DNA of 51,050 bases, taken from contig JAIXMQ010000119.1 of assembly GCA_025716855.1 (NCBI GenBank), positions 1 to 51,050 of the forward strand, given 5' to 3'. The notes beneath the pieces are model-generated. The model had not been told where the DNA came from and did not search any database. It saw only the letters and a list, made by a program, of their open reading frames with translations. Source of the DNA: Pilaira anomala (lineage: Eukaryota > Mucoromycota > Mucoromycetes > Mucorales > Mucoraceae). Both the position numbers and the translations under genes were made by a program. Positions 10,938-23,360 of the stretch are shown here, in pieces (within the stretch, counting starts at the first letter, position 1; every line of letters starts with the position of its first letter).

Positions 10938-13761
10938 TTAATGTTCAGTTGCTTTTTGTGCAGTAAATGCACCTGCTACAAGGCACAGATTACGATCAGT
11001 GAATTGGATATCATAAATGGGAGTCTGTTTTGTAGGAAATACAGCAAGTTGTTCAGGACTATTACAAGAAAAAGAAAAATTAAGATATATGTAAATAAGG
11101 TTCAACATCTTGTTTTTTTACCTCTCTAATACGCTCTTTCGCTTTCTATCTTGGTCTAATTTATATCGTTTTGATTCATGCATTTCATCTGTATCCATAA
11201 AGGTGGAAGTAGCAGAAGTTTCATTTGTATTTACATCCCAAACACGTACAGTACAATCAGCTCCACCAGAGACTAATTCACTACTATCAGCACTGAAGTC
11301 AAGAGAATAAATAAAGCCTGTGTGACCTGTCATTTTCTTGATGCGTTTACCAGAGCCTAAATCCCATAATATGATTGATTTATCCTCACCTGCAGAAGCC
11401 ATAACGCGACCATTAGGTGAGACAGCCACTGTTTTAACAGATCCTGAATGACCTGCAAATACTCTTACACAAGCACCTGTTTGAACATCCCATAAACGTG
11501 ATGTACGATCACTTGAGCCTGTAACAAGATATTTTGAATTGGGATGGAATTTGACAGTCTAGATATAATAGAAATTTTAGAAAGGGGAGACAATAAAAAA
11601 ATTCAGAAATGTACTGGTAATAGTTATAACTTACGTCTACATCAGATAAATGTCCAGCAAAGATTCTTAAAGGTTGTATATGATCACAACTCCAAATACG
11701 TGCAGTTCGATCATGAGAAGCAGTTGCGAAATAAAAACCAAAAGGACCAAAATCGACATCCCAAACAGGACTATTGTGTCCTTTGTATACTACCAAGTTT
11801 GAGAATGTTTGTGTGCTCCATAATCTTGCGGTTTTATCTTCAGAACAAGAGACCAAGTACTTATTATCGTGACTAAAACTCAATCCATACACTGGACCTG
11901 AATGTCCTACTAATCTTTTATATTCTGATCCATGTCTTTCTTTTTGACGGTTTAAATCATTATCTATATGAAAAATTATAAAAATCAATAAAACTTTTCC
12001 CCTTTTTTTTCACTTTTGATACTTACAATCGTTGACATGAGCAGGATTAATCGTGTTACGAAGAGATTTTAATTTCTCTCCCTTTAAACTCCAAATTTTA
12101 ATAAATGATTCGGAAAATCCACCAGCTATTAAAGTTGCATCCTTTGAAGTAGTAACACAATTAAGACTAGATAAAAAAAAAAAGTGTCAATATATATATA
12201 TATATATACTTAAAATAAATAAATAAAATTCTCTCAAATTATATACCTATCGTGTGTATTATGGAACGTATAACAACAAATACTAGGTAATGAACCATCA
12301 TTTAAAGGCATACGATGATTTATATTGTTTAAAGTTTCAATCTCTGCCAAAATATCTGTTCCCCTACTAAAATCGAATCCCCTATTGTATTAGTATATAA
12401 CCCAAAAAAAGAAAAGACAAGTCAAAGTTATCTTACTAGGGTGGGAGTGGTATATCACCAAAAGCAGGACCATCTTCCGTGTTCTCTTGAACGACTTTTT
12501 TAAAAGTTTCTAATAAAGGTAAATGATCATTTGCAGTTGTTGCAGGATCAACACCTTCGTTTTCTTTTTTAGTTTGATCTTGTTCTTTAATGGCTTGTTC
12601 TACTTCATCCTTAAAAGCTTGATCTAATTGAATTAAGCCGAGTTGTACAGGTTGTTTATTGAATTCTTCAATTTGTTGAGTTTGATGACCTGTAATTCCA
12701 ACATCATCCATCTCTAATCCGCCTGCGGATTTCAGCAATTTTCCATGAACCACTATAAATATATTTAAAGATTAATTCAACTCTATTATCACCTTATTTT
12801 TGTTTTTTACCTTGTATGTTAAGATATTGATTCACGATTCTTAATAATGACATGAACTTATTGTCTTGTAAATAGTTGATAATTAATTCGAAGGGTACAC
12901 TTGACATACGTAAATTATATTTGTTGTTTCGATACATCTGTGCTAATTCATTTTCGCGAATATGTTGTACTTCAGTGACAGTTTGAAGTGTATTGATATC
13001 AGGTGTATGTAATTCAAGATGATCGAGTTTATATACATCCATAAATTGTTTTGCTATTTGAATTGTTAACAACTGTTTTTATCTATATTTTTATACTCTG
13101 CAAAGATTGTACCTTTTTGGGGTATATTCTTTCCTACCAAGTCAAGGTATGAATGAACAAATATAGGAAACAAAACAGATCGTAATTCAGGCTTTTAAAC
13201 GTATATAAATTTTAATAACTATTTCTTACTACATTATATATATTCTCTCTCTCTTTATTATTATTATTATTATTATTTTACCTTGTACCAATCTAAAGAA
13301 TTCTCAATCCATTGTCGTAAACTTTTATAACTCACATGGTAAGCATCGGGATCGCCTGATTCGCAAGTAGATTCTTCCTTTTTTTCGGGTTCTACAACGT
13401 TACTGGTATCGGTAGTAGTAGTTTTAGTAGTTGTTACAGTATCATCTTTTGCTGTTGTAGTCGTCGTCGTCGTTGTATTTTCCTTCTTTTTAACACCTTC
13501 CCCTACATCTTCTAAAGAGACTGTATCTCCTTTCGATTCACGTATAAAGATGGCTTCAGTTGCTTTATAACCTTTCTTTTGCAAATATGACGCGACCATT
13601 TTATCGATATCGGCAGGAGAAGGTGAAGCAACTGCTGGTGTAGTTGTGGGTGCTGTCGTCGTTGTCGTTGAGGCCGTCGTTGTTGTCGCTGGTGTGGTTT
13701 GTGTTGTATTTTGATCTGTATTCGATCCTTGTGTATTATTTGACAAAGGTGGTGTAGACAT
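10938..13761 (-). CDS. TAF5: TFIID/SAGA subunit TAF5 (LisH-NTD2-WD40)
   Basis: Scaffold subunit of the general transcription factor TFIID and, in fungi, of SAGA, in the nucleus. Nine exons: 13761-13282, 13191-13113, 13053-12811, 12752-12437, 12366-12247, 12166-12027, 11963-11635, 11558-11122, 11058-10938. They sum to 754 codons plus stop. Residues 10-55 are Thr/Ala-rich low complexity; about 57-90 is LisH-like (VASYLQKKGYKATEAIF). About 145-270 is the TAF5 NTD2 domain (SYKSLRQWIENSLDWYK, PIFVHSYLDLVGK, HIRENELAQMYRNNKYN). Six to seven WD40 repeats start near residue 413 (GHSGPVYGLSFS, GHTGFIYSLDFS). The short last exon adds the family's conserved end, TKQTPIYDIQFTDRNLCLV, and follows a donor that would otherwise be read as an early stop. 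Length fits fungal TAF5. Confidence 0.95.
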
Positions 13762-13989
13762 TTTGTTTTTATTATAAGAAAACAAAAGAAGTATTTGTTT
13801 GTAAAAAAAAAAAAAAAAAAAAAAAAAGGTAAAAAACAACGAATAGTTTTAACCTTTTGAATATAAAAGAAGGGTGACGTCTGCCTAAAGAAGGCGGGCG
13901 GCCGGCGGAAGTGTAATATAGAATTTTTTTCGCTGATCTATCAAGCGTCAAAGAGATCACACAAGTGAATCTTTCTCTTTTTTAACGAA
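13762..13989. promoter_or_regulatory. Shared divergent promoter of TAF5 and RPL27A
   Basis: 228 bp separate the two start codons. The stretch contains a CRE-like TGACGTC (13875-13881), a GC block unusual for this AT-rich DNA (about 13892-13917, GGCGGGCGGCCGGCGG) and an A-run (13804-13827). Both genes must be driven from here unless promoters lie inside introns. Confidence 0.7.
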
Positions 13990-14756
13990 ATGGTGAGTGA
14001 CCTACATACATCTATAAAATTTATAAAGAAATGGAAGGAATAGAGATATATATGGATGGATGGATAAGAATGATGGATGGATGGAATTTAAGGGAAATTT
14101 TTGAGTGCAGATGACAATGGATGGAGATTTGTGAAATATCGAAATATAACTTAAACGACCTAAACAACACACATATATATCCCGAAACTTCCTGTTTTCT
14201 ATATTTAACAAGAAAGAAAAAAGCAACTAATAATCATACCCTCCTTTTGTTAGCCTACCAGACTTCACCATAACAGAAAGAAGCGTGGACACGTCTCCGC
14301 CGGTCACGGTCGTGTCGGTAAGCACAGAAAGCATCCTGGTGGTCGTGGTCTTGCTGGTGGTCAACATCATCACCGTATTAACATGGATAAATACCATCCT
14401 GGTTACTTTGGTAAGGTCGGTATGCGTCAATTCCACTTGAAGAACAATGTTAACTGGCGTCCTATTGTCAACTTGGACAAGATCTGGACTCTTGCCGGTG
14501 AAGGTGTTCGTGAGAAGTACAAGAACACCGAGAAGGTTCCTGTTATCGATACTCTCCAAAAGGTAAAAACAAAGATAAAGAAAATGATATGAAAGTTAAG
14601 GATTTTGCATATTAAATATTTATATTATAGGGTTACGGTAAGGTCTTGGCCAAGGGTACCATCTCTCAACCCGTCATTGTTCGTGCTCGTTTCGTCTCTG
14701 CTCTCGCTGAGAAGAAGATCAAGGCTGCCGGTGGTGTTGTTGAGCTCATTGCTTAA
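13990..14756 (+). CDS. RPL27A: 60S ribosomal protein uL15 (L27a / yeast L28)
   Basis: Structural protein of the large ribosomal subunit. Exon 1 contributes only the ATG (13990-13992). A 261-bp intron begins at once (GTGAGT), and exon 2 (14254-14562) opens with [13 protein letters not shown]. Exon 3 is 14631-14756. Total 145 residues, matching the family. Conserved blocks: [16 protein letters not shown] (about 17-32), [19 protein letters not shown], and the C-terminal AAGGVVEL. Codons are shifted to C/G-ending forms compared with neighbours, as expected for a highly expressed gene. The intron carries GGAT repeats (14054-14065, 14072-14085). It is divergent from TAF5 and convergent with RMT2. 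Confidence 0.97.
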
Positions 14757-14897
14757 AAAAAAAATTAAAACTTATCCCAAATTTTAAATAATTAAAAATC
14801 AAGATATTTTTTTTTTGAAATATATATACACATACATACAACATATACACGTACATATCTCTACATACACAAAATTGTTTTTTTTTTATTATTATTA

Positions 14898-16091
14898 TTA
14901 CTTCTCTTGTTTTAAAAATTTACAAATAGGTAATTTATATGTATCTAAAACCCAATACTTTTGACGTACACCATCCCAAACACCTTGTTCAGCCCAAGTA
15001 GAAATAGGCATATCCACATATTCTGTACTTAAACCAATTTCACGTAAATCAATTTCCGACACTTCACAATAAATATCTTGAAAGAATTGATTTGTAGCAC
15101 CTAAACCATTAAACCAAGTATAGATACCATCAGGATGAAGCATTTTGGGTACGCATTCATGGAAAGCCTTTAAATCATCATAGAATTCACCATAAGTATC
15201 AAAAAAGACACCATCAAATAAGATATCAATCGTAGGTACCATTTCTTGCCAACGACCAAACAAAATCTTTACACCTGGCTTCTTATCCCAACCCAATTTC
15301 AACATATGAGCATAAACATCAGGATGAGCTTCAATAATATAATGATTCTTGGGTTTATATTTTTGTAATTCAGTATCAATCAAACCTAAGCCAAATCCTA
15401 CATTAATCACATTTAATCCTTCCTTGGGACACATGACTTTAGCATGTTCTACCATCAAAGGTCCTTCCCAACCCATCATCACTGCATCGTTATTTTCATC
15501 CATTAATTTGTTATCATCATAATGTAACTTTTGTTTAAGATATGCATCGTTTGCAATCGCATTTTCTTCTTCCCCTTCTTCATCTCCAAAGGCCTTCTTG
15601 ATAGCACGGATCAAGAGTTCGGTACGAACTCCTTCGTCTACAAGTCTTTCGTATACTTTTGTGTGCTTGTTCTTTAAGGCGAGTTCACCGGCTGTTACTT
15701 CGTTTTTATCTGTCAAGTTGTAAGGATGTTTTTCGGATAAGAGCCAGTTCACCATATCCATATGCCCGTGCTCTGCTGCATGGTGAAGTGGTGTGCGGCC
15801 AAGATCGTCACCGTTAAAACAAAGATCGGCGTCTTGGTCTAAAAGAGATTTTGCTTTTTCCTACAAAAAATTTGGTTTTAGTTGAATAACATAAAAAAAA
15901 AAAAAGCAAGAGTTGTTCCTTACAAGATCGTTTGCAATGACAGCAGCGATAAGTTCATGACCTAACTTCAAGTCTTGTTCGGTATAACTTTCGTCTTCCT
16001 CTTCTTCTTCTTCTTGCTGTTGTTCTTCAACAAGTTCTTCTTGCTGTTCTAACTTTTGTTTTTTTGCTTCTTGCTCTTGTACTGCACTCAT
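14898..16091 (-). CDS. RMT2: Protein arginine N-methyltransferase 2 (RMT2)
   Basis: Fungal type IV arginine methyltransferase; in yeast it modifies the delta nitrogen of an arginine in ribosomal protein L12. Two exons: 16091-15924 and 15860-14898, giving 376 residues. The start is followed by a Glu/Gln-rich acidic stretch (residues 7-35). One ankyrin-type repeat follows (GRTPLHHAAEHGH, about residues 77-89). The methyltransferase fold has an SAM loop NVGFGLGLID near residues 209-218, an acidic strand end IIEAHPD, and FDGVFFDTYGEFY, where RMT2 proteins have their substrate-site acids. The C-terminal YWVLDTYKLPICKF is typical of RMT2. It is head-to-head with CND1 and lies beside a ribosomal-protein gene; the proximity is probably chance. 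Confidence 0.93.
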
Positions 16092-16524
16092 ATTCGTCTA
16101 TTTAAAACGTCAAAATCGAGAAAATTTTTTTGGGCAGCAAATAGAAGGAAGACCCTTTTTTTTTCCAAGAGAGGTGTGACGTTTGTTTGAGTTTGGTATA
16201 ACTAATTCTCTTTTATTCTGAAAGCAATTTGCTTCTGTATCTATCTTTAAAGTAATTGAGAAGTATAGGAATGGATGAGATATACATATAAAGAGATTGC
16301 ATCTTTCTTTAATATCCAAATTTCTAAAGTGATAGTAAATCAATTGACCTGATGTTTTTTCCTTACGAATGAGAATGTACCTAACGCGCGTAGAATTGAT
16401 ATTAGTGTGAACGCGAGACCCGGACTTTCAACGCGTTCTATACTACAACCCATCTCCCCCTCTTTTTTTTTTTGGGCACCCTTTTTCTCTCTTTTTTTTT
16501 TTTTTTTTTTTCTCTATAAAGAAT
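16092..16524. promoter_or_regulatory. RMT2/CND1 divergent promoter with three ACGCG boxes
   Basis: 433 bp between the start codons. Three ACGCG cores lie within 53 bp: ACGCGC (16384-16389), ACGCGA (16411-16416) and a perfect MluI cell-cycle box ACGCGT (16431-16436), 90-140 bp before the CND1 ATG. In yeasts ACGCGT is bound by MBF (Mbp1/Res-Swi6/Cdc10) for G1/S transcription. TGACGT (16177-16182) lies nearer RMT2. Function here is inference. Confidence 0.65.
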
Positions 16525-16907
16525 ATGGGAGATCACTTTATATTAACAGAAGAAGTACAAAAGCTTCAACAAAATGATATGTCAAATTATGATATTCCCA
16601 ATGAAATTACAATAACTGGAAAAAACGATCCAAGCTTACCCGGTTACCTTAATGGTAAAATGATATATATTGACAACCTTATATATATTTACTAAATGAA
16701 CAATGTAATATTAGAAATTGCGGATAGTATTGAAGTATCTACTGAAAACATTTCAGATCCTGTCATATTTGATAAGATTCGTAGTTTTTTAAAGTAAGGA
16801 TATACATACATATAGAAGGCTTCTTTGTTACTAATATATTATATGATAGAAACTTTACCAGTATTCCACCTCGTATTCTTTCTAGATTATTTGATATTCT
16901 TTTATCA

Positions 16908-16949
<42 letters not shown>

Positions 16950-17811
16950 CTTGCTTCTGAATGAAAACTCATAAACTATATATACAGCTTTTCGAGTTGA
17001 AGTGAAATCTGTAAACGAAGATTTGGATCAAAACGAGAAGGATACGTTCAATAACCATCGTATCTACCTTGAGCACTATGCTTACTTGGTATATTGGTTC
17101 TTGATCTCTGCAGAAGATAACACGACAACCACAAAGAATACACGAAAGACAAAAGTGATTGGAACCGATTTAAAATCGTTTGATTGGAGTGCACATAAAT
17201 TGAAAGCTTTTGATTTAATCAATTGGTTACTTGCTTTGAAGTTATCCAAGATATGGACATTGCCATCGGATAGAACCAATTTCGTGAATTTGTTTACGAA
17301 GCCTGCTTATCAGTTACTTGAGAATCCAATCCAAGCCAAGTCGAGACCTATCAAAGATCGTGTGTTTCGTACTTTGAGTTTATGTATTAAAGACTATGAA
17401 CATTTATTTGGTAAAAAAAAAAAAAAAAAAAGGTTTATTGTATTACAATTGATATTGACACTTTCTTTTTTATTATTGTTATTAGTTGCTCAAACAACGA
17501 TTATGCAACATCTTCAGTATTGGGAGCATTCAGCGGAACCTATGGCAGAATTATTAGTGTATATGGTAGAAAAAGAAAATTATAATCAATTAGCGGATGA
17601 GATCTTGCGTGATATCAGTAATCGAGAGTTTAAAGATACAGCTTCAAAGGAAATGAAAGATTCTCCTAATCCAAAGACCTTTGCTTCCTTCTTACAAAAG
17701 ATGACTGAATTATCTCCAAAGACGATCCTTAAGAACCTTGTTATGTTGATTAATCAATTGGATAGTGATGTAAAGTAAAACAAGTACGAATGAACATCTT
17801 TTATTTAAACT

Positions 17812-17848
<37 letters not shown>

Positions 17849-20800
17849 TGCGTATAGTCTTATATCATGCGAAGTATTCTTATTGATATATTGGGTGCAA
17901 TGATTGTCGAGTTACTCAAAACAAGTCAAGATAATGAAAATCAGTTGGAACAAATCAATGATTTCTTTGACATTTTAGAACAAAGAATGTTGGATCCAAT
18001 CGCTTATACAAGACAAAAAGTGTTACAAGTCTATACCCGTTTATTCGAGTAAAGTAGATTAAAAATAGTTTTTCAAAAAAAAAAAAAAAATTGATACTCA
18101 TAATTTGAATTTATAGGTTGAAAATTAAATATCCTAGTAGAAGACAAACAGCTACAGAACTCGCTATTCGTCATTTACAAGATAAAAGTAGTATCGTCAG
18201 AAAATATGCGATTCGTCTCTTGACTGTTTTGGTCTCTACACATCTCTTTAGTTTATATGGTGGTGAACTTAATTTAGATGATTGGAATAGTCGATTAGAT
18301 ACATTGAAGACACAAGTTGAGGTAAGAATATAAATTAAATTAGACAGTAAAAATGATATCTAAATCATGATGATAGAATATAACTACAAAAGAAAGTAGA
18401 CCTGCTTTCAGTGTGCCTATTGAAGAAGATGATGAAATGACAGGACCAGAAGAAGATAAAGAAAATCGATCAGATGAACCTTCTACACCTGTACCTACTG
18501 AACCTGAACCTACATCTCCTGCAGCTACAGAACAAGCTGCTGCTGATGGTAATACGGGTACTACAACAGGAAAGAAGGTGGTACCTGTAGAGATATTACA
18601 ACAAATGATCTTGGTTCAAACAATTTGTATTGATGCAGTTCGATTTATTGAACAACTCCATCTTGCGATTCCTATCATTATTCAATTACTCTCTAGTAAA
18701 TCGAAAGCCGAAGTATTAGAATCGATGGATTTCTTGGTGACTGGATATAACTATAAAATAAAACCTGCTGCTGTAAGTAATCCATAGATATAGAATGGGA
18801 TATAAAAAAAAAAAAAAAAAAAAAAAAAATTAAGTATGGTTTTTTTTTTTTTTTTAAGGATGGAATTAAAAAAATGCTTCATTTGATTTGGACAAAAGAT
18901 ACAAGTGATGAAGGTAAAGGTATCAAGATGAAATTATTATCTTGTTACCAAAACTTGTATTTGGAAATGGACCAAAAGATTACGATACGAGAGAATGTGG
19001 CAACGATTACCAAGAACTTGATTCAATTGACATTTGATACGAATTTAGCCGAATTGACTTCATTAGAAGAAGTCTTGAGTACACTGATGGTAGAGAACAA
19101 GATTTCGTATGATATCATTGATAAGTTATGGTCTGTTTATGGATTTACAAAAGGTAGAATTCAAAAGGCTCAAAGAAGAGGTGCGATCATGATCTTGGGC
19201 ATGTTGGCAAAATCAAAGACCAAAGTCGTTTCGGATAAAGTAGAACTCATGTTACAAGTTGGCTTAGGTCCACTTGGTAAAGCAGATTTGAGTTTAGCAA
19301 AGTATACTTGTATTGCACTTCAACGATTAGAAGGTGTCAAGACAAAAGAGAAGGTTCGAGGTGTGCATGAAGGTATTCGGTTCCCTATTAAGCATCATAT
19401 CTTTGCTAGATTAAAAGATGTGATTGAAAACCCATCTGTCAGTATAGAATGGTAAATATATGCATTTATATTTGGATGAGAGTGATAAATTAAATATCAT
19501 TTTTTTTTTTATTATTATTATAGGTTCAGTTTGGCGGAACAGGCAATTAATACAATTTATTTATTATGTGAGACACCAGAGGCGGTATGTGAGGATATCA
19601 TTCGTAGAAAGACGGTTAAAGTATTTGGATCTAAGGAAGCTGATACATTAGAAGGAACACCTCCAGTATTACAAGACTTACCTAGTGAACTCTCCATAGC
19701 CGAACACGATCATAGTATGACTCAACAAAGCTTAACATTCCCTCATCAACCAATTTATCAACATCCCAATGAATTATCACAGCTATTATTTTTAGTTGGA
19801 CATGTTGCATTAAAAGAAATTGTTCATTTAGAAATAGTTGAATCTGCCTGGAAGCGTAAGAAGAATAAAAAGGAGATTGAAGAAAGTAAGACAGAAATAG
19901 AAGATGAATTAGAACAAGTTGGAGGTACAGCCGAAGATGATATTGGTGATGCTATGTTTCGTATTCGAGAAAGAGAAATCTTGTTTGGTGCTCATTCGTT
20001 ATTAGGAAGATTCGGTCCTTTATTAAGTGAAGTTTGTGCTCGTAATAAGGTGTATACAGTAAGTTTTTTTTTATTTATCTAATTATAATTGAATTTTTTT
20101 TTTTTAAAAAAAAAAAAAAAAAACTTGTCTATTTATAGGATCGTACATTACAAGTTACTGCAACACTTGCATTAGCAAAATTCATGTGTGTTAGCTCTGA
20201 ATTTTGTGAAAAGAATCTTCAATTGTTATTTACAATCTTGGAGAAATCTAAAGATGCAACGATTCGTAGTAATATTGTGATTGCTTTAGGTGATATGGCC
20301 GTTTGCTTTAGTACATTAATTGATGATAATATTACGTTTTTATATAATCGATTATCAGACACAGATGTAAGTGTACGAAAGAATACGGTGATGGTCTTAA
20401 CCCATTTAATCTTGAACGGTATGGTCAAGGTGAAGGGACAAATCAGTGAGATGGCGAAATGTTTAGAGGATAGTGATCAACGTATTGTGGATTTAGCGAA
20501 ATTATTCTTTACAGAGTTATCTAGTAAAGACAATGCGATCTATAACAATTTACCAGATATCATTAGTAATTTGACTAGTACTCAACCAGTTCGATTAGAA
20601 GAAGAATCGTTTAGAAGAATTATGAAGTTTATCTTTTCATTTGATTTTACTGAAAAGGAAAAACAAGCTGAGAATATTGTAGATAAATTATGTTTACGTT
20701 TCTTGACAGCACAAGATGAAAGAAATTGGCGTGATATTGCATTTTGTTTATCTCTTTTACCTTTTAAATCTGAAAAATCATTTAAAAAGTTAGTAGAGGG

Positions 20801-20869
20801 ATGGCCTTCTTATCAAGATAAAGTTCATGAAGAATCTGTGCATAAGAGTCTCTTGGAGATCATTTCAAA

Positions 20870-20903
<34 letters not shown>

Positions 20904-21482
20904 TGTGTATTAACATATTTGCATACATATTTAATTGGTATTTTAGGGCCGAACACAAAAAAATCAAAGACCTGAATTAAAAACACTTGTAGATGAATTT
21001 GAACAAAAAATTGAAAAACAAAAGGGACGTGAAGTAGTTGAGAAATCAGAAAAAGTAACGATAAAGAAAGGTAAGGGATAAAACATAACCCAGAAAAAAA
21101 AAAGGGGGTAAAAAAGATTGACAAGTTTATTATTATTATTATTATTATTATAGTTGGCGGCAGAACAACTAGATCAAGTACAGAAAAGAAAGAAGGGGCT
21201 TTACCAAGAAAGAGGGATTTGAGAAAGAGAAAGAGAGCATTTGATGTTACAGATAGTGAAGAAGAAGAAGAAGAAAGTGATGAAGAAGCTTTATGTGTAT
21301 CCGATACAGAAAACGATGTTATTGAATCAAGTGAAAGTGAAGAGACAGATGAAGAAGAAATCATTCTACCCAGAAGTAGAAGAAAAGCTAGTCAAGAACA
21401 GAAGAAGGAGGAGGAGGAGGAAGAGGAAGAAGAAGAAGAAGAACAAGTAGAAGAAGAAGGGACAGAAGAAGATGATGACTAA
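16525..21482 (+). CDS. CND1: Condensin complex subunit 1 (Ycs4/Cnd1/CAP-D2 type)
   Basis: HEAT-repeat subunit of condensin, which compacts mitotic chromosomes. Thirteen exons: 16525-16654, 16715-16793, 16850-16908, 16988-17410, 17486-17769, 17858-18048, 18117-18321, 18377-18772, 18859-19451, 19524-20058, 20139-about 20870, 20947-21070, 21154-21482. They give about 1359 residues, close to animal CAP-D2 and longer than yeast. Family signatures: FRVEVKSVNEDL near the start, LDSDSYIMRSILIDILG (N-terminal domain), KFMCVSSEFCEKNLQLLFTIL and IVIALGDMAVCF (C-terminal Cnd1 domain). Residues encoded at 18413-18560 form a Glu/Pro/Thr-rich linker. The tail is basic (RKRDLRKRKRAF) then very acidic. Several introns are mostly A-, T- or AAT-runs. 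MCB-like boxes upstream suggest cell-cycle control. Confidence 0.93.
16909..16945 (+). repeat. (AAT)n microsatellite in a CND1 intron
   Basis: About eleven AAT units start directly at the donor (GTAATAATAAT...). Similar trinucleotide tracts occur in other introns at 13257-13277 (TAF5) and 21127-21152 (CND1). Confidence 0.9.
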
Positions 21483-21823
21483 AATGATTAAATAAATATA
21501 TATATATATATTTTTTTTAATGCAGTCTAAAGCTAAACATAAAAAAAAAAAAAAAAAAAAAATTATACCCTAAACAAACCTTACAGCTTAATTTATCTCA
21601 TCCCTATAACAACAAGATCAACAATGATACACATACAAACTCACACGCTCTTAAAAGTTTCCGAGCCTATCCACTTTCTCCCCTTCTGTTTGTACATGTA
21701 CGCATTTATAATTCTCTTGTTGTCTGCTTTTTTTAAATTTTCTTTCTTTCTTCTTTTTCTTTCTTCGTTCTCTCTCATACTTTTTTATTTTATTTTATTT
21801 TTTATTTTACATATAAAACACGC
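21483..21823. other. CND1 to kinase spacer
   Basis: CND1 3' flank with a TA-repeat and an A-run (21541-21561), then a CT-rich leader (21737-21800) typical of the promoters here, ending at the kinase ATG. Confidence 0.6.
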
Positions 21824-23360
21824 ATGTCACTTGATCCTAGAGCAGAACAAGTCGTTGTGGTAAAAATTATATGTAGACACATACTAGAAATCGATTTATC
21901 ATTAAAACTTTTGCGTATAGGTTAAACCGAGAGTATGCAACTTATTTGAAGACAAATATAGAAAAATCAAAATTCTAGGAAAAGGGAATTTTGGGCAAGT
22001 CTTTTTAGCAGAGCATATTGCCACCAAAAAGAAGGTTAGCATGCGAAAAAAAAATATTTGTTTGTTGTCAAAAATAACAACTAACAACTTTTTTTTTTTT
22101 TTTTCTTCTTATTACGTAAAAAAAAAAAGGTAGCAATTAAAGTAGTGGATACAACAAGATTTAAAAATGAAGATCAAAAGAAACATGCAGAGAACGAAAA
22201 AGAGATTTGTAAATTATTTCAAAAGAGAATTAAACATCAATATATCGTGAATGTGTTGGAAGTCAATGTGTTTGATAAATGTATCTATTTTGTATTGGAA
22301 TATGTTAATGGCGGAGAATTATACGAACGTATTAAACAAGAAGGTAAAATCAGTGAACCACAAGCAAAGAAATGGTTTAAAGAATTGATTGAAGCAGTTG
22401 CCTACATACACAAGGTAAAAAAAACAATATGATAAAAACCTGTTTATTTCTTGTATATTTAATTCAATTCTATTCATAGCATGGTATCGTACATCGTGAC
22501 TTGAAACCTGAAAATGGTAAATTATATAATATAATATATAAACAATCAATTAACTAATTTTTTTGTTGTGCACAGTGTTAGTTGATAAATCTGGTAAAAT
22601 TAGATTATGTGATTTTGGATTTGGTAAACGATTTGATCCAACAAAGTTACTTGATACATACTGTGGAAGTCCATTTTATGCAGCACCTGAAATGGTGACT
22701 GCAACACCTTATCGTGGTCCTCCTGTTGATATGTGGAGTTGTGGAGTTATTTTATATGCAATGCTTACGGGACAATTACCATTTCATTGTGATACTATGC
22801 CCGAACTCTTTAAAAAGATTAGTTTAGGTCATTATATGGAACCTACTACATTATCAGAAGAAGCACTTTCACTTATCAAGTCATTACTCTGTAGAAATCC
22901 AAAACGTCGAATGACAGCTGAAAATGCATTAAAACATCCTTGGCTTATGGAAAAGATGCCAACACCATCACCTCAATTAAAGAAAATGATACGTATGTCA
23001 TCCGTCATGTCTACCACATTTAAAAATCATTCCAAACATAATAATAATAGATCTCATCCAACAATACATATATCATCGTCATCACCTACTAGTACATTAC
23101 CTTCCCCTGTTATCTCTGTAGGAGATGAGGAGTTGGCTTCTTATAATACACCTTGTTCTTCAGCAGATTCACATCAAAAGGCATCTAAAGCAACTCGATT
23201 CTTATTAAACGCGCTCAATAAGAAATCTCAAGTTGCTCCATCAAGAGAAAAACAAAAGGATACCTCAAAGAAAGGAAGTAAGGCTTTACTTATAACGGCT
23301 GTTAAAATTAAAAAGTTCTTCACGAATACTTTTATTCATAGAAGATTAACTACCACTTAG
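21824..23360 (+). CDS. Serine/threonine protein kinase, CAMK/AMPK-related type
   Basis: Five exons: 21824-21859, 21921-22034, 22130-22414, 22480-22516, 22576-23360, giving 418 residues. All catalytic elements are present: Gly loop GKGNFGQV (32-39), Lys54 in VAIK, HRDLKPEN (150-157), DFG (170-172) and AAPEM (193-197). The activation loop LLDTYCGSPFYAAPE has the Thr185 context that LKB1-like kinases phosphorylate in AMPK relatives. The fourth exon is only 37 nt and carries the catalytic loop. After the kinase domain (ends near residue 285 at HPWL) comes a Ser/Asn-rich region and a basic tail with ITAVKIKKFF. No UBA or KA1 domain is obvious, so the subfamily (MARK/NUAK-like) is not settled. Confidence 0.92.

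Noticed and set aside
14757..14897. Functional cluster of RPL27A with RMT2 (methylates a ribosomal protein)
   Set aside because: Known yeast substrate is L12, not uL15; adjacency alone is weak evidence.
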